The position numbers were made by a program, and so were the translations under genes. Shown here one piece after another: positions 1 through 7,525 of a stretch of 64,000 bases of DNA. The notes beneath the pieces are model-generated. The model had not been told where the DNA came from. It was given only the letters and a program-made list of their open reading frames with translations, and searched no databases. Numbering within the stretch: position 1 is the first letter of the stretch; each line of letters opens with the position of its first letter. The DNA comes from Butyrivibrio sp. MB2005 (GTDB lineage: Bacteria; Bacillota; Clostridia; Lachnospirales; Lachnospiraceae), in contig NZ_AUJP01000012.1 of assembly GCF_000424285.1 (NCBI RefSeq), forward strand, positions 1 through 64,000. Reading direction: 5' to 3'.

Positions 1-293
1 AGAGCGTAATGACAGTAATGGCACTCCCTGAGCGTATGAGACGTTTCTATAGAACTACAAACTATCTGGAACGGCTCAACAAGGAAATAAAACGCAGGTC
101 AAATGTGATCGGTGTATTTCCAAATGTACAATCCATTATCAGAATCATGGGAAGTGTCTTACTTGAGCAAAATGACATGTATATGGCTCAGAATAAGATA
201 TCACTCACCAGAAAAGACTTTGATGAGCTGAACAACTCGTCAGCGAAACTGATAGAGATTGCAAAGGAACAGCAACGACTTTTAGCGGCCTGA
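1..293 (+). CDS. IS256-family transposase, C-terminal part (cut by window edge)
   Basis: Partial gene whose reading frame is open from the first bases of the window to a TGA stop at 291-293. The visible ~96 residues contain the pattern RRFYRTTNYLERLNKEIKRR followed by IGVFPN, typical of the end of the DDE domain of IS256 (Mutator-like) transposases; the conserved catalytic Glu region lies near this stretch in the family. The rest of the gene is outside the window, so intactness cannot be judged. The protein would catalyse cut-and-paste or copy-out transposition of its own element. Confidence 0.85.
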   Translation, partial: SVMTVMALPERMRRFYRTTNYLERLNKEIKRRSNVIGVFPNVQSIIRIMGSVLLEQNDMYMAQNKISLTRKDFDELNNSSAKLIEIAKEQQRLLAA

Positions 294-340
294 CAATTGG
301 ATACCTAAAGGTAATTTACACACAATAAAGGACTTGACCT
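294..340 (+). mobile_element. probable right terminal region of the IS256-family element
   Basis: Directly after the transposase stop, the sequence GGTAATTTACACACAATAAA followed by GGACTTGACC resembles the terminal inverted repeats of IS256-family elements, which often contain TTTACACA and end in a TTGACC-like block. The matching left end lies outside the window, so the exact boundary (about 338-340) and any 8-9 bp target duplication cannot be shown. Confidence 0.5.
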
Positions 341-413
341 TTATTTCCTGTAGCATTCACTCACATGTACTTATTAAGCACAGAAAAAGTATATAATAGA
401 CCATAATATTTCT

Positions 414-496
414 ATCTTATATACCTGTCTCACTCAGTGGTTAAAAAAAAGGTATATAAATTCTATGTATTTTTACATCTTATATACCTGTCTCAC
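414..496. repeat. two 20-bp direct repeats spaced 63 bp apart
   Basis: The 20-mer ATCTTATATACCTGTCTCAC occurs at 414-433 and again, identically, at 477-496. The region 341-600 is AT-rich and shows no gene. The repeats lie between the IS end and GC-rich repeat A and may be remnants of mobile DNA. Function unknown. Confidence 0.7.
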
Positions 497-604
497 AAAG
501 CACGTATAAAAACATGAATCATACGTGTCCTTTGTATAGGTAGTAGTTCAAAGTTCGAGATTTCTTTTTACAACAACACAAATGTAAAATGGGAAAGAAA
601 TGAA

Positions 605-725
605 GGTAAATTAAACCATTCGCTATGCAAGCGATAGACGGATCGGTGCACATCCGGGGACCTCGGCTTTGCGACGATCGGAGCGAAGCGGAGATGCGAA
701 CACGCGGAGCGGGTTCGAGTTATAT
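605..725. repeat. GC-rich intergenic repeat, copy A
   Basis: GC-rich block in AT-rich surroundings, related to copies B (6661-6797) and C (6796-6906). All share GCGATAGACGG near the left, a central hairpin region, GGAGCGAAGCGGAGA-like sequence and a right part with GCGGAG/GCGGG. Copy A looks chimeric: the left arm TGCACATCCGGGG matches copy B and the right arm ACCTCGGCTTTGCGAC matches copy C, so the inner hairpin of B and C cannot form here and only an outer GATCG/CGATC pairing remains. It lies just downstream of the tRNA-Gly terminator. Confidence 0.65.
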
Positions 726-730
726 GCGCG

Positions 731-758
731 AAAAAAGGAAGATCTTTCGATCTTCCTT
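731..758 (-). terminator. intrinsic terminator of tRNA-Gly (copy 1)
   Basis: On the minus strand, AAGGAAGATC-GAAA-GATCTTCCTT forms a 10-bp hairpin that runs into a T-tract, starting a few bases after the tRNA 3' end. Confidence 0.85.
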
Positions 759-763
759 CTTAG

Positions 764-836
764 AGCGATAGACGGGGCTCGAACCCGCGGTCTCCACCTT
801 GGCAAGGTGGCGCTTTACCAACTAAGCTACTATCGC
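764..836 (-). tRNA. tRNA-Gly (anticodon GCC), copy 1
   Basis: 73-nt minus-strand cloverleaf: acceptor GCGATAG pairs with CTATCGC, anticodon stem CCACC/GGTGG encloses the loop TTGCCAA (anticodon GCC, reads GGC), T-loop TTCGAGC, discriminator T, CCA not encoded. It is identical over its full length to the copy at 14909-14981, which serves as the integration site of the mobile element. It has its own promoter (872-900) and terminator (731-758). Confidence 0.95.
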
Positions 837-871
837 ATATATGTAAAGTCGCTTTCGCGACAGCAAAATAA

Positions 872-900
872 ATGATACAGTAAGAAACTTTTTCTGTCAA
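872..900 (-). promoter_or_regulatory. sigma-A promoter of tRNA-Gly copy 1
   Basis: Minus strand reads TTGACA (900-895), a 17-nt spacer, then TATCAT (877-872), about 35 bases before the tRNA 5' end. This is close to the housekeeping consensus. Confidence 0.7.
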
Positions 901-1000
901 TACTTTTTTGTGATTTTTTATCAAAACGAAAAAACAATAAAAAATATTCTATAACTCAATTTTTTTGGTTGCAATTATTTCGGTCTATACTATAGTATTC

Positions 1001-1222
1001 TAAAGAATATCTGCATTTTTCCCTGATGAAAACGGAACGATGTATTCAGGATGCGGACTAAGAAATGATAGAAAAGCCCTTGGCCTTCCATCTGACGCGC
1101 TCCTTTTCCCTTATACTGCAGCGAAATTTAGTGATGGTTTTGACAATCCATGTTTTACAATCAGACTCGCATATAGCACAGACGGTGGTAATACCCTGAT
1201 CAGCTTTTTCAAAAAAGTTTAG
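1001..1222 (+). pseudogene. GH32 (levanase/fructofuranosidase-like) remnant
   Basis: The frame running into the TAG at 1220-1222 reads PDENGTMYSGCGLRN, then LLFPYTAA and IRLAYSTDGGN. This order resembles glycoside hydrolase family 32, where ENG-MFSGSA, an AFYTA strand and a QSIAYSTDGG-T-W segment follow each other. Only about 70 residues remain: the frame is closed upstream by TAA at 1001-1003, and the catalytic WMNDPNG and EC motifs are absent. I read it as a decayed fragment of a fructan-degrading enzyme. A 60-residue ORF from the ATG at 1040 could in principle be translated but is unlikely to be functional. Confidence 0.5.
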
Positions 1223-1281
1223 TGTAAGAATTATTGCACATTATCCGCTTTTACTATACTAACCCGGAAGGAATTACAAAA

Positions 1282-2598
1282 ATGGCATCTAGTATTATGC
1301 ACCTTGCAGTTACATACGAACTGATAAAGCGTTTTGATTTTTCAGATACAGACAGGCTTAAATTCGGCGCCATCCTGCCTGATGCAGGCCAGGGAAAAGC
1401 AGGACATTTAAACAAATTCATTTGGGGACGAAATAAGAAGTCTTACGATTTTGAATTTTTCAGAAGTAAGTTTGGAGAATTGATGAAAACCGATGACCTG
1501 TACCTTGGATATTATCTTCACCTGGTACAGGATATCTGTTACAGACATTTTGTTTACGATAAGTACAAATGGAATCCCATGATTCCGGGCAATGTTGAGA
1601 GGCTTCATAAGGACTACTCCATAATAAATCACTATGTCGCAGAAAAATACAACATAAAAAACGACATCGAAGCTCCTACCGGTTTTGAGAGTGAGGATAT
1701 AAACAGTATCTGCACCTTTGATGCGGACTGGCTTGTTAAGTCCATGGCGGGGTATTTTGAGAAGGTAGAGGACGAGGACATTTTCTTTTTTACAAAAGAA
1801 ATGGCTGACGAGTTCATTAGCGAGGCAGTGGAAGTTTGTGCAAAGGAGCTGGACGCCCTTAAAAACGGCGGTAAGCTGATCGAGAGCTACGATAATGCCT
1901 GGGATAATAGGGTATATTCTCTTTTGGAGACCACATTAAATACAAGAGATCTTGGGGGCTACCGGATAGACGGAACAGATAACTATACAAAGTACGGCCG
2001 CCTTATTAGGAGCGACGTAGCAAATTATCCATCAGAAAAAGATATCGAATTTTTAAAAAGTAAAGGCATAACTACGATAATTGACACCAGGTCTTCAGGC
2101 GAGAAGGAAAAGAAGCCCCATGGCCTTGCGGATTTAGATGGCTTTGATTATTATGACATTCCCATTCCTGAGGGCAGCGGAATACCGGAGAGTGTAGAAT
2201 CAGTGCCTGACAGCTATTACAAGATAGCTCACTCTGCAAAAATCGCAGAGGTATTCAAAACAATGGCTTCAGCAAAGTATGGAGTTATGTTTAACTGCAC
2301 CGCAGGAAAAGACAGAACGGGAGTGGTATCGGCGATGATATTGTGGCTTTGCGGAATCAGAAAAAGCGATATTATTTATGATTACATGAGGACAAAGGAA
2401 AACAATATACCGCGTTTTGAGCTGATCCATCAGAATTTCCCCGAGCTTGATATGAACATTGTTATTCCTAATGGAAACAATATGATCAGACTTTTTGAAA
2501 TGCTTGAAGACAGGTACGGCACGCCGGAGAAATACTTTGAAGCCATAGGCGTCAGTGCTGATATACAGAATAGAATAAAAGAAAAGCTTTGTATTTGA
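1282..2598 (+). CDS. two-domain protein: zinc-dependent phospholipase C-like domain fused to tyrosine/serine phosphatase
   Basis: 438 residues from the ATG at 1282 (GGAAGGA upstream; an ATG at 1234 has no good site). The first ~210 residues resemble the zinc-dependent phospholipase C-like all-helical domain: SIMHLAVTYEL at the start, GAILPDA and a His-rich helix YYLHLVQDICYRHFVYD. The C-terminal ~220 residues are a Y_phosphatase3-type protein phosphatase: LNTRDLGGY, GRLIRSD, and the P-loop CTAGKDRTG with nucleophile Cys339 and Arg345. No signal peptide, so likely cytoplasmic. Substrates are unknown; the fusion may couple a metal-dependent phosphoesterase-like fold to dephosphorylation. Phosphatase call firm, N-terminal call moderate. 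Confidence 0.75.
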   Translation: MASSIMHLAVTYELIKRFDFSDTDRLKFGAILPDAGQGKAGHLNKFIWGRNKKSYDFEFFRSKFGELMKTDDLYLGYYLHLVQDICYRHFVYDKYKWNPMIPGNVERLHKDYSIINHYVAEKYNIKNDIEAPTGFESEDINSICTFDADWLVKSMAGYFEKVEDEDIFFFTKEMADEFISEAVEVCAKELDALKNGGKLIESYDNAWDNRVYSLLETTLNTRDLGGYRIDGTDNYTKYGRLIRSDVANYPSEKDIEFLKSKGITTIIDTRSSGEKEKKPHGLADLDGFDYYDIPIPEGSGIPESVESVPDSYYKIAHSAKIAEVFKTMASAKYGVMFNCTAGKDRTGVVSAMILWLCGIRKSDIIYDYMRTKENNIPRFELIHQNFPELDMNIVIPNGNNMIRLFEMLEDRYGTPEKYFEAIGVSADIQNRIKEKLCI

Positions 2599-2660
2599 TA
2601 TGCATAATGGGAGAACGGTCCATGCATCGAAAAATACATCATGCTATGGAATAGGTTGTT

Positions 2661-3407
2661 ATGGAAAAAGTTTTAAATGAATTTGTTGAACAGACTAAAG
2701 AGATTTTAGGGGATAATCTTGTAGGTATATACCTGCATGGCTCCTACGTTATGGGATGCTTTAATCTCCAAAAGAGTGACCTCGATCTGATTATTGTTGT
2801 TAATGAAAAAATGGATGATGCTTCAAAGCGTGAAGTCATGGATATGGTAGTTTCTCTAAATGAAAAAGGACCTGCCAAAGGTATAGAAATGAGCGTAGTG
2901 ACTAAAGCTGTATGTAAGCCATTTGTATATCCTACGCCCTTTGAACTTCATTTTTCTGTAATGCATCTTGGATGGTACAGAGACAATCCGGAAGATTATA
3001 TTCAGAAAATGAATGGTACAGACGTAGACCTGGCCGCGCATTTCACCATCATTGGAAAAAGAGGAAAATGCTTATGCGGACAGCCCATTGCAGAAGTATT
3101 TGGAGAAGTTCCCCAAAAGGATTATGTGGATGCCATATGGGATGACATCGCTGAAGCCCCTGAGGATATTGGGACCAATACCATGTACATCACATTGAAT
3201 CTGGCAAGGGTACTGGCGTATAAGAAAGAGCAGCTTGTTTTGTCCAAAAAGGAAGGCGGAGAGTGGGCAATAAAGAACCTTCCTCAGGACTATCAGCCGC
3301 TGATAAGAGATGCTCTTCGCGAGTACTCAGATGGCTCAGATGTCACTTATGACTTGAGCGCCGCAAAAGTGTACGCAAAATACATGATTGATCAGATTTC
3401 AAATTGA
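2661..3407 (+). CDS. aminoglycoside nucleotidyltransferase-like protein (AadA/ANT(9)-type)
   Basis: 248 residues. The nucleotidyltransferase signature is clear near the N-terminus: LHGSYVMGCFNLQKSDLDLI, i.e. GS followed by the DxD metal ligands. The C-terminal part (YITLNLARVLAYKK, with SKKEGGEWA) matches the DUF4111 helical domain of AadA-type enzymes that adenylylate streptomycin, spectinomycin or related drugs using ATP. Chromosomal copies in gut Firmicutes need not confer resistance. It stands alone, convergent with the phosphatase at 3419. Family call firm, drug substrate unknown. Confidence 0.8.
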   Translation: MEKVLNEFVEQTKEILGDNLVGIYLHGSYVMGCFNLQKSDLDLIIVVNEKMDDASKREVMDMVVSLNEKGPAKGIEMSVVTKAVCKPFVYPTPFELHFSVMHLGWYRDNPEDYIQKMNGTDVDLAAHFTIIGKRGKCLCGQPIAEVFGEVPQKDYVDAIWDDIAEAPEDIGTNTMYITLNLARVLAYKKEQLVLSKKEGGEWAIKNLPQDYQPLIRDALREYSDGSDVTYDLSAAKVYAKYMIDQISN

Positions 3408-3418
3408 AGGTTGATCGA

Positions 3419-3982
3419 TCACATCAGATTGTATTTGTTTATGGTGATACACTTTTTATCATTAAATACAAATTCCACAATCCAGGGCATGACTAATCTT
3501 ATCTTTTCAAAATCCTCATGTCCAAATGAATTGTCGTAATAGTTGATGATCGTACTGAGGGCAGTTCCGTGGCTGCCCACCACGATATTTTTACCTTTAT
3601 ATTTCTCAAGCACGGTATCTAAAGCAGCAATATTTCTATCCTGTACTTCCCTAAGGCATTCCCCGTCTGAGAGTTTATAATCAAAATCACTCCATTGCCT
3701 TTTGGTAAATTCTGCAAAATCCTCAATCCAACAGCTATCAACCCTTCTTTCCCTGAAAGCATCTATCGTCTCGATGGAAAGGCCTTTTTTCTCTGCAAAA
3801 TCAGCAACTGTATCTACTGCACGTTTAAAGGGGCTGGACAGTACAACATCTATATTTTTATCGGACAAAAATGTAGTAACAAGCTTCCTGTCTTCCATTC
3901 CTTTTGGTGTTAATTCTCTATTGTAGTCATCGTGATTATCATAGTTTGGCTCAGCGTGTCGTACAAAATATACTCTTGTCAT
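3419..3982 (-). CDS. histidine phosphatase family (phosphoglycerate mutase-like) protein
   Basis: 187 residues. VYFVRHAEPNYD carries the catalytic RHG-type motif (RHAE variant), VLSSPFKRAVDTVADF the second phosphate pocket, and VVGSHGTALSTII the second catalytic His. Such proteins remove phosphate from small metabolites; the substrate cannot be read from the sequence. It starts within a base or two of the end of the upstream methyltransferase gene, so the pair is probably co-transcribed and translationally linked. Confidence 0.85.
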   Translation of the reverse strand: MTRVYFVRHAEPNYDNHDDYNRELTPKGMEDRKLVTTFLSDKNIDVVLSSPFKRAVDTVADFAEKKGLSIETIDAFRERRVDSCWIEDFAEFTKRQWSDFDYKLSDGECLREVQDRNIAALDTVLEKYKGKNIVVGSHGTALSTIINYYDNSFGHEDFEKIRLVMPWIVEFVFNDKKCITINKYNLM

Positions 3983-3983
3983 T

Positions 3984-4709
3984 TTAAAATCTCCTTGCTT
4001 TTACAATGAACATCAGCTCTGTGATGTCTTCTCTCTGACACTCCATATATCCGTCGATTATAAATCCGCTTTTTATAAGGCCGCCAAGATATTCTTCCAT
4101 GGTGTGACCATATTCAATCCAATCGGAATCATCAAAATCCTTTGAGCACCAGGGCATCTTGTGGACAGCCTTGTAGTATCCGCCATTTTCGTCATCAACC
4201 CAGTCGCAGACGTAGTTGATAGGGTTTGGAGCCATAATGATAAACTCGCCGCTTTTCTTTATGACTCTGCGAACTTCGTCAAAGACAACCTTAAGGTTTG
4301 GAATATACATAAGAGAGGGCGGATTTATCACAAGATCAAAGGTATCATCAGAGAAACAGGAAAGATCACACATATTTCCTTTAACTATCTCGATTGACAA
4401 ATCTTCTGATTTTGCTATCTCTCGGTCTTTGTCCAGCATCTTATCGGAAATGTCGATGACCGTTACATTGGCCCTGGCACAGGCAAGGAGCGGAGCCTGC
4501 AAACCGCCTGCACCTGCAAGGCAAAGAACATTCTTGCCTTTAATGTTCGCCAGCCACTCCTTAGGAACTTCTTTTTCCCAGAAATGAAGCACCAGATCAC
4601 CAGTCCTTGCAGCGTCCAATTCTTCTCTGGTTGCACTTGCTGTCCAGTCCGCGTTGTTTGTTACCAGATTATCTATGTTCTTCTCAATTTGTTCAAATAT
4701 TGTTTCCAT
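3984..4709 (-). CDS. SAM-dependent class I methyltransferase
   Basis: 241 residues. Motif I is NVLCLAGAGGLQAPLLA, followed by the acidic VTVIDISDKML strand end and the motif VINPPSLMYIPN, with EVRRVIKKSGEFIIMAP after it: the order of a UbiE/Methyltransf_11 Rossmann fold. The NPPSL stretch resembles N/DPPY motifs of enzymes methylating planar nitrogen, but the family is broad. Directly upstream of the histidine phosphatase on the same strand. Confidence 0.85.
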   Translation of the reverse strand: METIFEQIEKNIDNLVTNNADWTASATREELDAARTGDLVLHFWEKEVPKEWLANIKGKNVLCLAGAGGLQAPLLACARANVTVIDISDKMLDKDREIAKSEDLSIEIVKGNMCDLSCFSDDTFDLVINPPSLMYIPNLKVVFDEVRRVIKKSGEFIIMAPNPINYVCDWVDDENGGYYKAVHKMPWCSKDFDDSDWIEYGHTMEEYLGGLIKSGFIIDGYMECQREDITELMFIVKARRF

Positions 4710-4758
4710 TTTCTATTTTATTCTCCATCAATAGGGGTAATAAAAAGGCTTTTGCATA

Positions 4759-4985
4759 TCACTTAACCATATATTTTTCTTCATTAACTATCTCAAAAGG
4801 TTCTCTGTTGAAATTGAAGCAACTTACACAATTATCCGCAGCCAACATGTTTTCAAGTCTCTTTTTGGTCAATGGAAATGTCACCATATCCAATGCCTCG
4901 GACTTATTGACCCATTTAACATGCAAGCTTTCGTCACTCCCAACATTTTTAGGTTTTCAAACTCATGTAAGTCCCCTTCTTTTCA
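4759..4985 (-). pseudogene. NUDIX hydrolase C-terminal remnant
   Basis: On the minus strand a short open stretch ending in TGA at 4761-4759 reads HEFENLKNVGSDESLHVKWV then LTKKRLENMLAAD. This resembles the C-terminal part of small NUDIX proteins (typically HVKWV after DESL). The frame is closed by a stop just before it, and the NUDIX box itself (Gx5Ex7REUxEExGU) is missing. Probably decayed; a sequencing error in the N-terminal part is an alternative. Confidence 0.45.
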
Positions 4986-5109
4986 GCATGTTTATATTAT
5001 ACTTGATGGAAACTGCAGGAAAAAGGCGCAATCTTCAAGAAAAACAAAAAACGTAAAATAGTAAATTATGATGATATAATATAGACAACTTTGCAGAAAG
5101 GAGAATCAG

Positions 5110-6645
5110 ATGAAAAAAATTTTAGGACGACTTCTTCTTGTTGTTCCTGCCATAGCACTGCAGGTATTTTGGTATGTACTTCTTTTTGGAGGACTGGATA
5201 CAGTTGTAGGTGGGCATCTTGGCAATGTCATACAGATCCTGTTTACTGTTTTGGCAGTCATATTTGTGCTGGTTCTGATTTCGAGGCGGGATGAGAGTTC
5301 ATATAAGATACTCTGGATTGTGGTCATACTGGGCTTCCCCATTCTTGGAGCCATATTATATGCCTTCCTTGGAAACAAGAGCACAGGGAGAAGCCTTAAG
5401 AGAAAAATGGAGAAGGCTCCAAATAAAGTGACGGTACAGGAATTTGTTGATGAAAAAGATTTATCGGATGAGCTGAAGAAAGAAGACCTGAGGCTTGGGC
5501 AGTCCGTTAAGAGAATCTATGAGACAACAGGTTTTCCGCTTCTGACAAATGATACATCCAAGTATTATCCCTTCGGCGAGGATATGTTCGCTGATATGTG
5601 CGAGGATCTTAAAAAGGCAGAAAAATATATCTTCATTGAGTATTTCATCATACAGCGCGGAGTTTTCTGGGATACACTTACTGACATTCTTGCTGACAGA
5701 GCGGCAGCAGGAGTCGATGTCAGAGTCATGTATGACGACCTTGGAAGTATTGCGACCTATTCTTTAGTAGACATACGTGATTTACAGCAAAAGGGAATCA
5801 AGTGCATACCCTTCAATCCGCTTTTCTTTGTAACAACACAGCTAAATAACCGTGATCACAGAAAAATCATGGTAATTGATGGCAGGGTCGCATACAGTGG
5901 TGGCGTCAATCTGGCAGATGAGTATGTTAACGAGAAGGAATTGTTTGGAAAATGGAAGGATATCGGTTTTAGAATCACCGGTGCCGGGGTAAAGAGCTAT
6001 ACCTTCATGTTTGTGGAATTCTGGAATTCATTCTCAAAAGACCTGATAAATAAAGAGGAAATCGGATCTTTTGACGCTTCAGATTCTGTGAAAGACGATA
6101 ATGGATTCATTCTTCCTTATTATGATTCGCCTATGAGAGAAGAGCATACAAGTAACGTCTTTTATACAGAGGTATTATCCCTGGCTACGGAATATGTATG
6201 GTTCTACACGCCATATCTGATGCTGGGCGATGCGCTTTTTGATGCATTCATTAGAGCTGCTGAAAGAGGCATCGACGTCAGGATCATCATGCCGGGAATT
6301 CCTGATAAGAAGGCGGTTTATCGCTTGTCCAGAAGTTATTACAGAGACCTGTTAAAGGCTGGGGTTAAGATATACGAATACACACCGGGCTTCGTCCATG
6401 CAAAGGCTATGATAGCTGATGGCAAGGTTGCAACCATCGGCACGGTAAATCTTGATTATCGCAGCCTGTTCCTGCATTTTGAGTGTAATTCATTGTTCTA
6501 CAAAGCAGATATAATTGAATCGCTGAAAAAGGACTATGAGACAAGTCTTGAAAGCTGCACTCAGAGAACTCTTGAGAACATAAATAATGGAATTTTTTAC
6601 AGATTTATCGATTGTTGTCTGCGTGTGCTTGCTCCTTTGTTGTGA
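5110..6645 (+). CDS. cls: cardiolipin synthase (phospholipase D superfamily)
   Basis: 511 residues, the usual length for bacterial Cls. Two N-terminal membrane segments are followed by two PLD catalytic modules with complete HKD motifs: HRKIMVIDGRVAYSGGVN and HAKAMIADGKVATIGTVN. It condenses two phosphatidylglycerol molecules to cardiolipin and glycerol at the cytoplasmic membrane. The start has a good site (AAAGGAG). It is followed by the repeat cluster at 6661-6925 and appears monocistronic. Confidence 0.93.
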   Translation: MKKILGRLLLVVPAIALQVFWYVLLFGGLDTVVGGHLGNVIQILFTVLAVIFVLVLISRRDESSYKILWIVVILGFPILGAILYAFLGNKSTGRSLKRKMEKAPNKVTVQEFVDEKDLSDELKKEDLRLGQSVKRIYETTGFPLLTNDTSKYYPFGEDMFADMCEDLKKAEKYIFIEYFIIQRGVFWDTLTDILADRAAAGVDVRVMYDDLGSIATYSLVDIRDLQQKGIKCIPFNPLFFVTTQLNNRDHRKIMVIDGRVAYSGGVNLADEYVNEKELFGKWKDIGFRITGAGVKSYTFMFVEFWNSFSKDLINKEEIGSFDASDSVKDDNGFILPYYDSPMREEHTSNVFYTEVLSLATEYVWFYTPYLMLGDALFDAFIRAAERGIDVRIIMPGIPDKKAVYRLSRSYYRDLLKAGVKIYEYTPGFVHAKAMIADGKVATIGTVNLDYRSLFLHFECNSLFYKADIIESLKKDYETSLESCTQRTLENINNGIFYRFIDCCLRVLAPLL

Positions 6646-6660
6646 TTATAGAAGAGAGAA

Positions 6661-6797
6661 GTTGGTGGTCCTTTCAATATATGCGATAGACGGGTCGCAC
6701 GAGTCCGGGGTCGCTGCACATCCGGGGGATGTGCGCTCAGCGACGACCGAAGTGGAAAGTAGACGCGGAGCGGAGACACGAATCCCGCACCGCGGAT
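6661..6797. repeat. GC-rich intergenic repeat, copy B
   Basis: Related to copies A and C. Contains GCGATAGACGGG, then a strong 35-nt hairpin at 6710-6744 (outer stem GTCGCTG/CAGCGAC, inner stem CACATCC/GGATGTG, GGG loop, 4-nt bulge CGCT on the 3' side), then GGAGCGGAGACACGAATCCC and GCACCGCGG. It begins right after the cls stop. Confidence 0.75.
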
Positions 6798-6906
6798 AAG
6801 TGAACCATTTCAATGCAAGCGATAGACGGGTCGCACGAGGTCCGGGGGACCTCGGCTTTGCGACGACCGGAGCGAAGCGGAGATACGAATCCCGCACCGC
6901 GGGTGA
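6796..6906. repeat. GC-rich intergenic repeat, copy C
   Basis: Tandem to copy B. The hairpin at 6830-6864 has the same architecture with different pairing bases: outer stem GTCGCA/TGCGAC, inner stem CGAGGTCC/GGACCTCG, GGG loop and 4-nt bulge GCTT. Compensatory differences between B and C argue that the structure is maintained. On the minus strand the repeat begins CCGCGG-TGCGGGATTCG and ends CCGTCTATCGC, like the 3' end of tRNA-Gly split by an insertion. Confidence 0.75.
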
Positions 6907-6924
6907 GCGGCCCCTCTGCCGCTC
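6901..6924. other. hairpin between repeat C and the att terminator
   Basis: GTGAGCGG and CCGCTCAC can pair around an 8-nt loop. It joins repeat C to the terminator at 6936-6963. No T-tract, role unknown. Confidence 0.5.
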
Positions 6925-6935
6925 ACTAAAACAAA

Positions 6936-6963
6936 AAGCACATCCTTTACGGATGTGCTTTTC
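6936..6963 (-). terminator. original terminator of the tRNA-Gly locus, now next to the left att site
   Basis: AAAGCACATCC-TTTAC-GGATGTGCTTT forms an 11-bp hairpin with T-tracts on either strand. On the minus strand it follows the displaced tRNA 3' end (6974-6996), at the distance seen for the terminators of the intact copies. This suggests it terminated tRNA-Gly before the element inserted. Confidence 0.75.
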
Positions 6964-6968
6964 GTTTT

Positions 6969-6996
6969 ACTAGAGCGATAGACGGGGCTCGAACCC
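6969..6996. repeat. left attachment site (att) of the integrated element
   Basis: This 28-bp stretch is identical to 14904-14931 and covers the 3' end of tRNA-Gly (acceptor strand and T-arm, ending GGCTCGAACCC). Identity stops sharply on both sides (ATTCC follows here, GCGGTC at the other copy). This is the classical footprint of tyrosine-integrase insertion into a tRNA 3' end: the element restores the intact gene at one end and leaves a displaced 3' piece at the other. Confidence 0.9.
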
Positions 6997-7057
6997 ATTC
7001 CAAATAATCGCTCAATCACGCGAAGAAAGGAGACTCCGCGCATCCTCGCATCCACAG

Positions 7058-7079
7058 GGTAATCATATAGGTAATCAAT
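7058..7079. repeat. GGTAATCA repeats near the left att (candidate integrase arm sites)
   Basis: GGTAATCAT at 7058-7066 and GGTAATCAAT at 7070-7079, 12 bp apart. Matching copies sit at 14836-14844 and 14857-14866 inside the right end. Short repeats just inside both ends are the usual position of arm-type sites bound by the N-terminal domain of tyrosine integrases. Confidence 0.5.
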
Positions 7080-7158
7080 CTATACTAAATTAGCCGATAA
7101 GCTAAAGGGTTTTAAAATTCTCAGCAACCAATAATCTTTGTTCAGAAAAGAGGTAACC

Positions 7159-7404
7159 ATGAATAACTATAAGATAACTGCATTAGATATACTTGTCAAA
7201 AATTCCTTAAGCGATGTAAAGGATACCTTCACAGAAGATGAAATAGCCAAGGCAATAAAAGCGCTGGTAATCGTAAGAATAATTGGAATCGTAATCTTCA
7301 CTGTTTTTTCCATTCTAATTCTGTGCGCACTCTACTCTGTATCAGACGAGCTTTCACATTTCATCTACCATTACTATGGTGGCTTCTGTGAGTATTACAG
7401 ATGA
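7159..7404 (+). CDS. small membrane protein of unknown function
   Basis: 81 residues from the ATG at 7159, preceded by AAGAGGTAACC; an in-frame ATG at 7138 is less well placed. The first ~40 residues are soluble and helical (ITALDILVKNSLSDVKDTFTE), then one hydrophobic helix (VIVRIIGIVIFTVFSILILCALY) and a short tail rich in Tyr and His. I recognise no family. It is the first gene inside the left att site and may be carried as cargo together with the LRR gene that follows. Confidence 0.6.
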   Translation: MNNYKITALDILVKNSLSDVKDTFTEDEIAKAIKALVIVRIIGIVIFTVFSILILCALYSVSDELSHFIYHYYGGFCEYYR

Positions 7405-7525
7405 TTTATTAAAAGACTATAAAATGAACAATTGCGATTTGATTTGATGTAATATCTATGTAGTGATTATTAAATAAACGTATAATCATAATAAATTTGA
7501 TTTTTCAATAAAAGGAGTAAAGGTT

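Noticed and set aside
1040..1222. 60-codon protein from the ATG at 1040 as an intact gene
   Set aside because: The similarity to GH32 continues upstream of this ATG to a stop at 1001, so it is better read as part of a remnant.
6587..7055. Several Arg/Ser/Pro-rich frames over the GC-rich repeats on both strands
   Set aside because: They follow the repeat and hairpin sequence, lack ribosome sites and do not extend into unique sequence.
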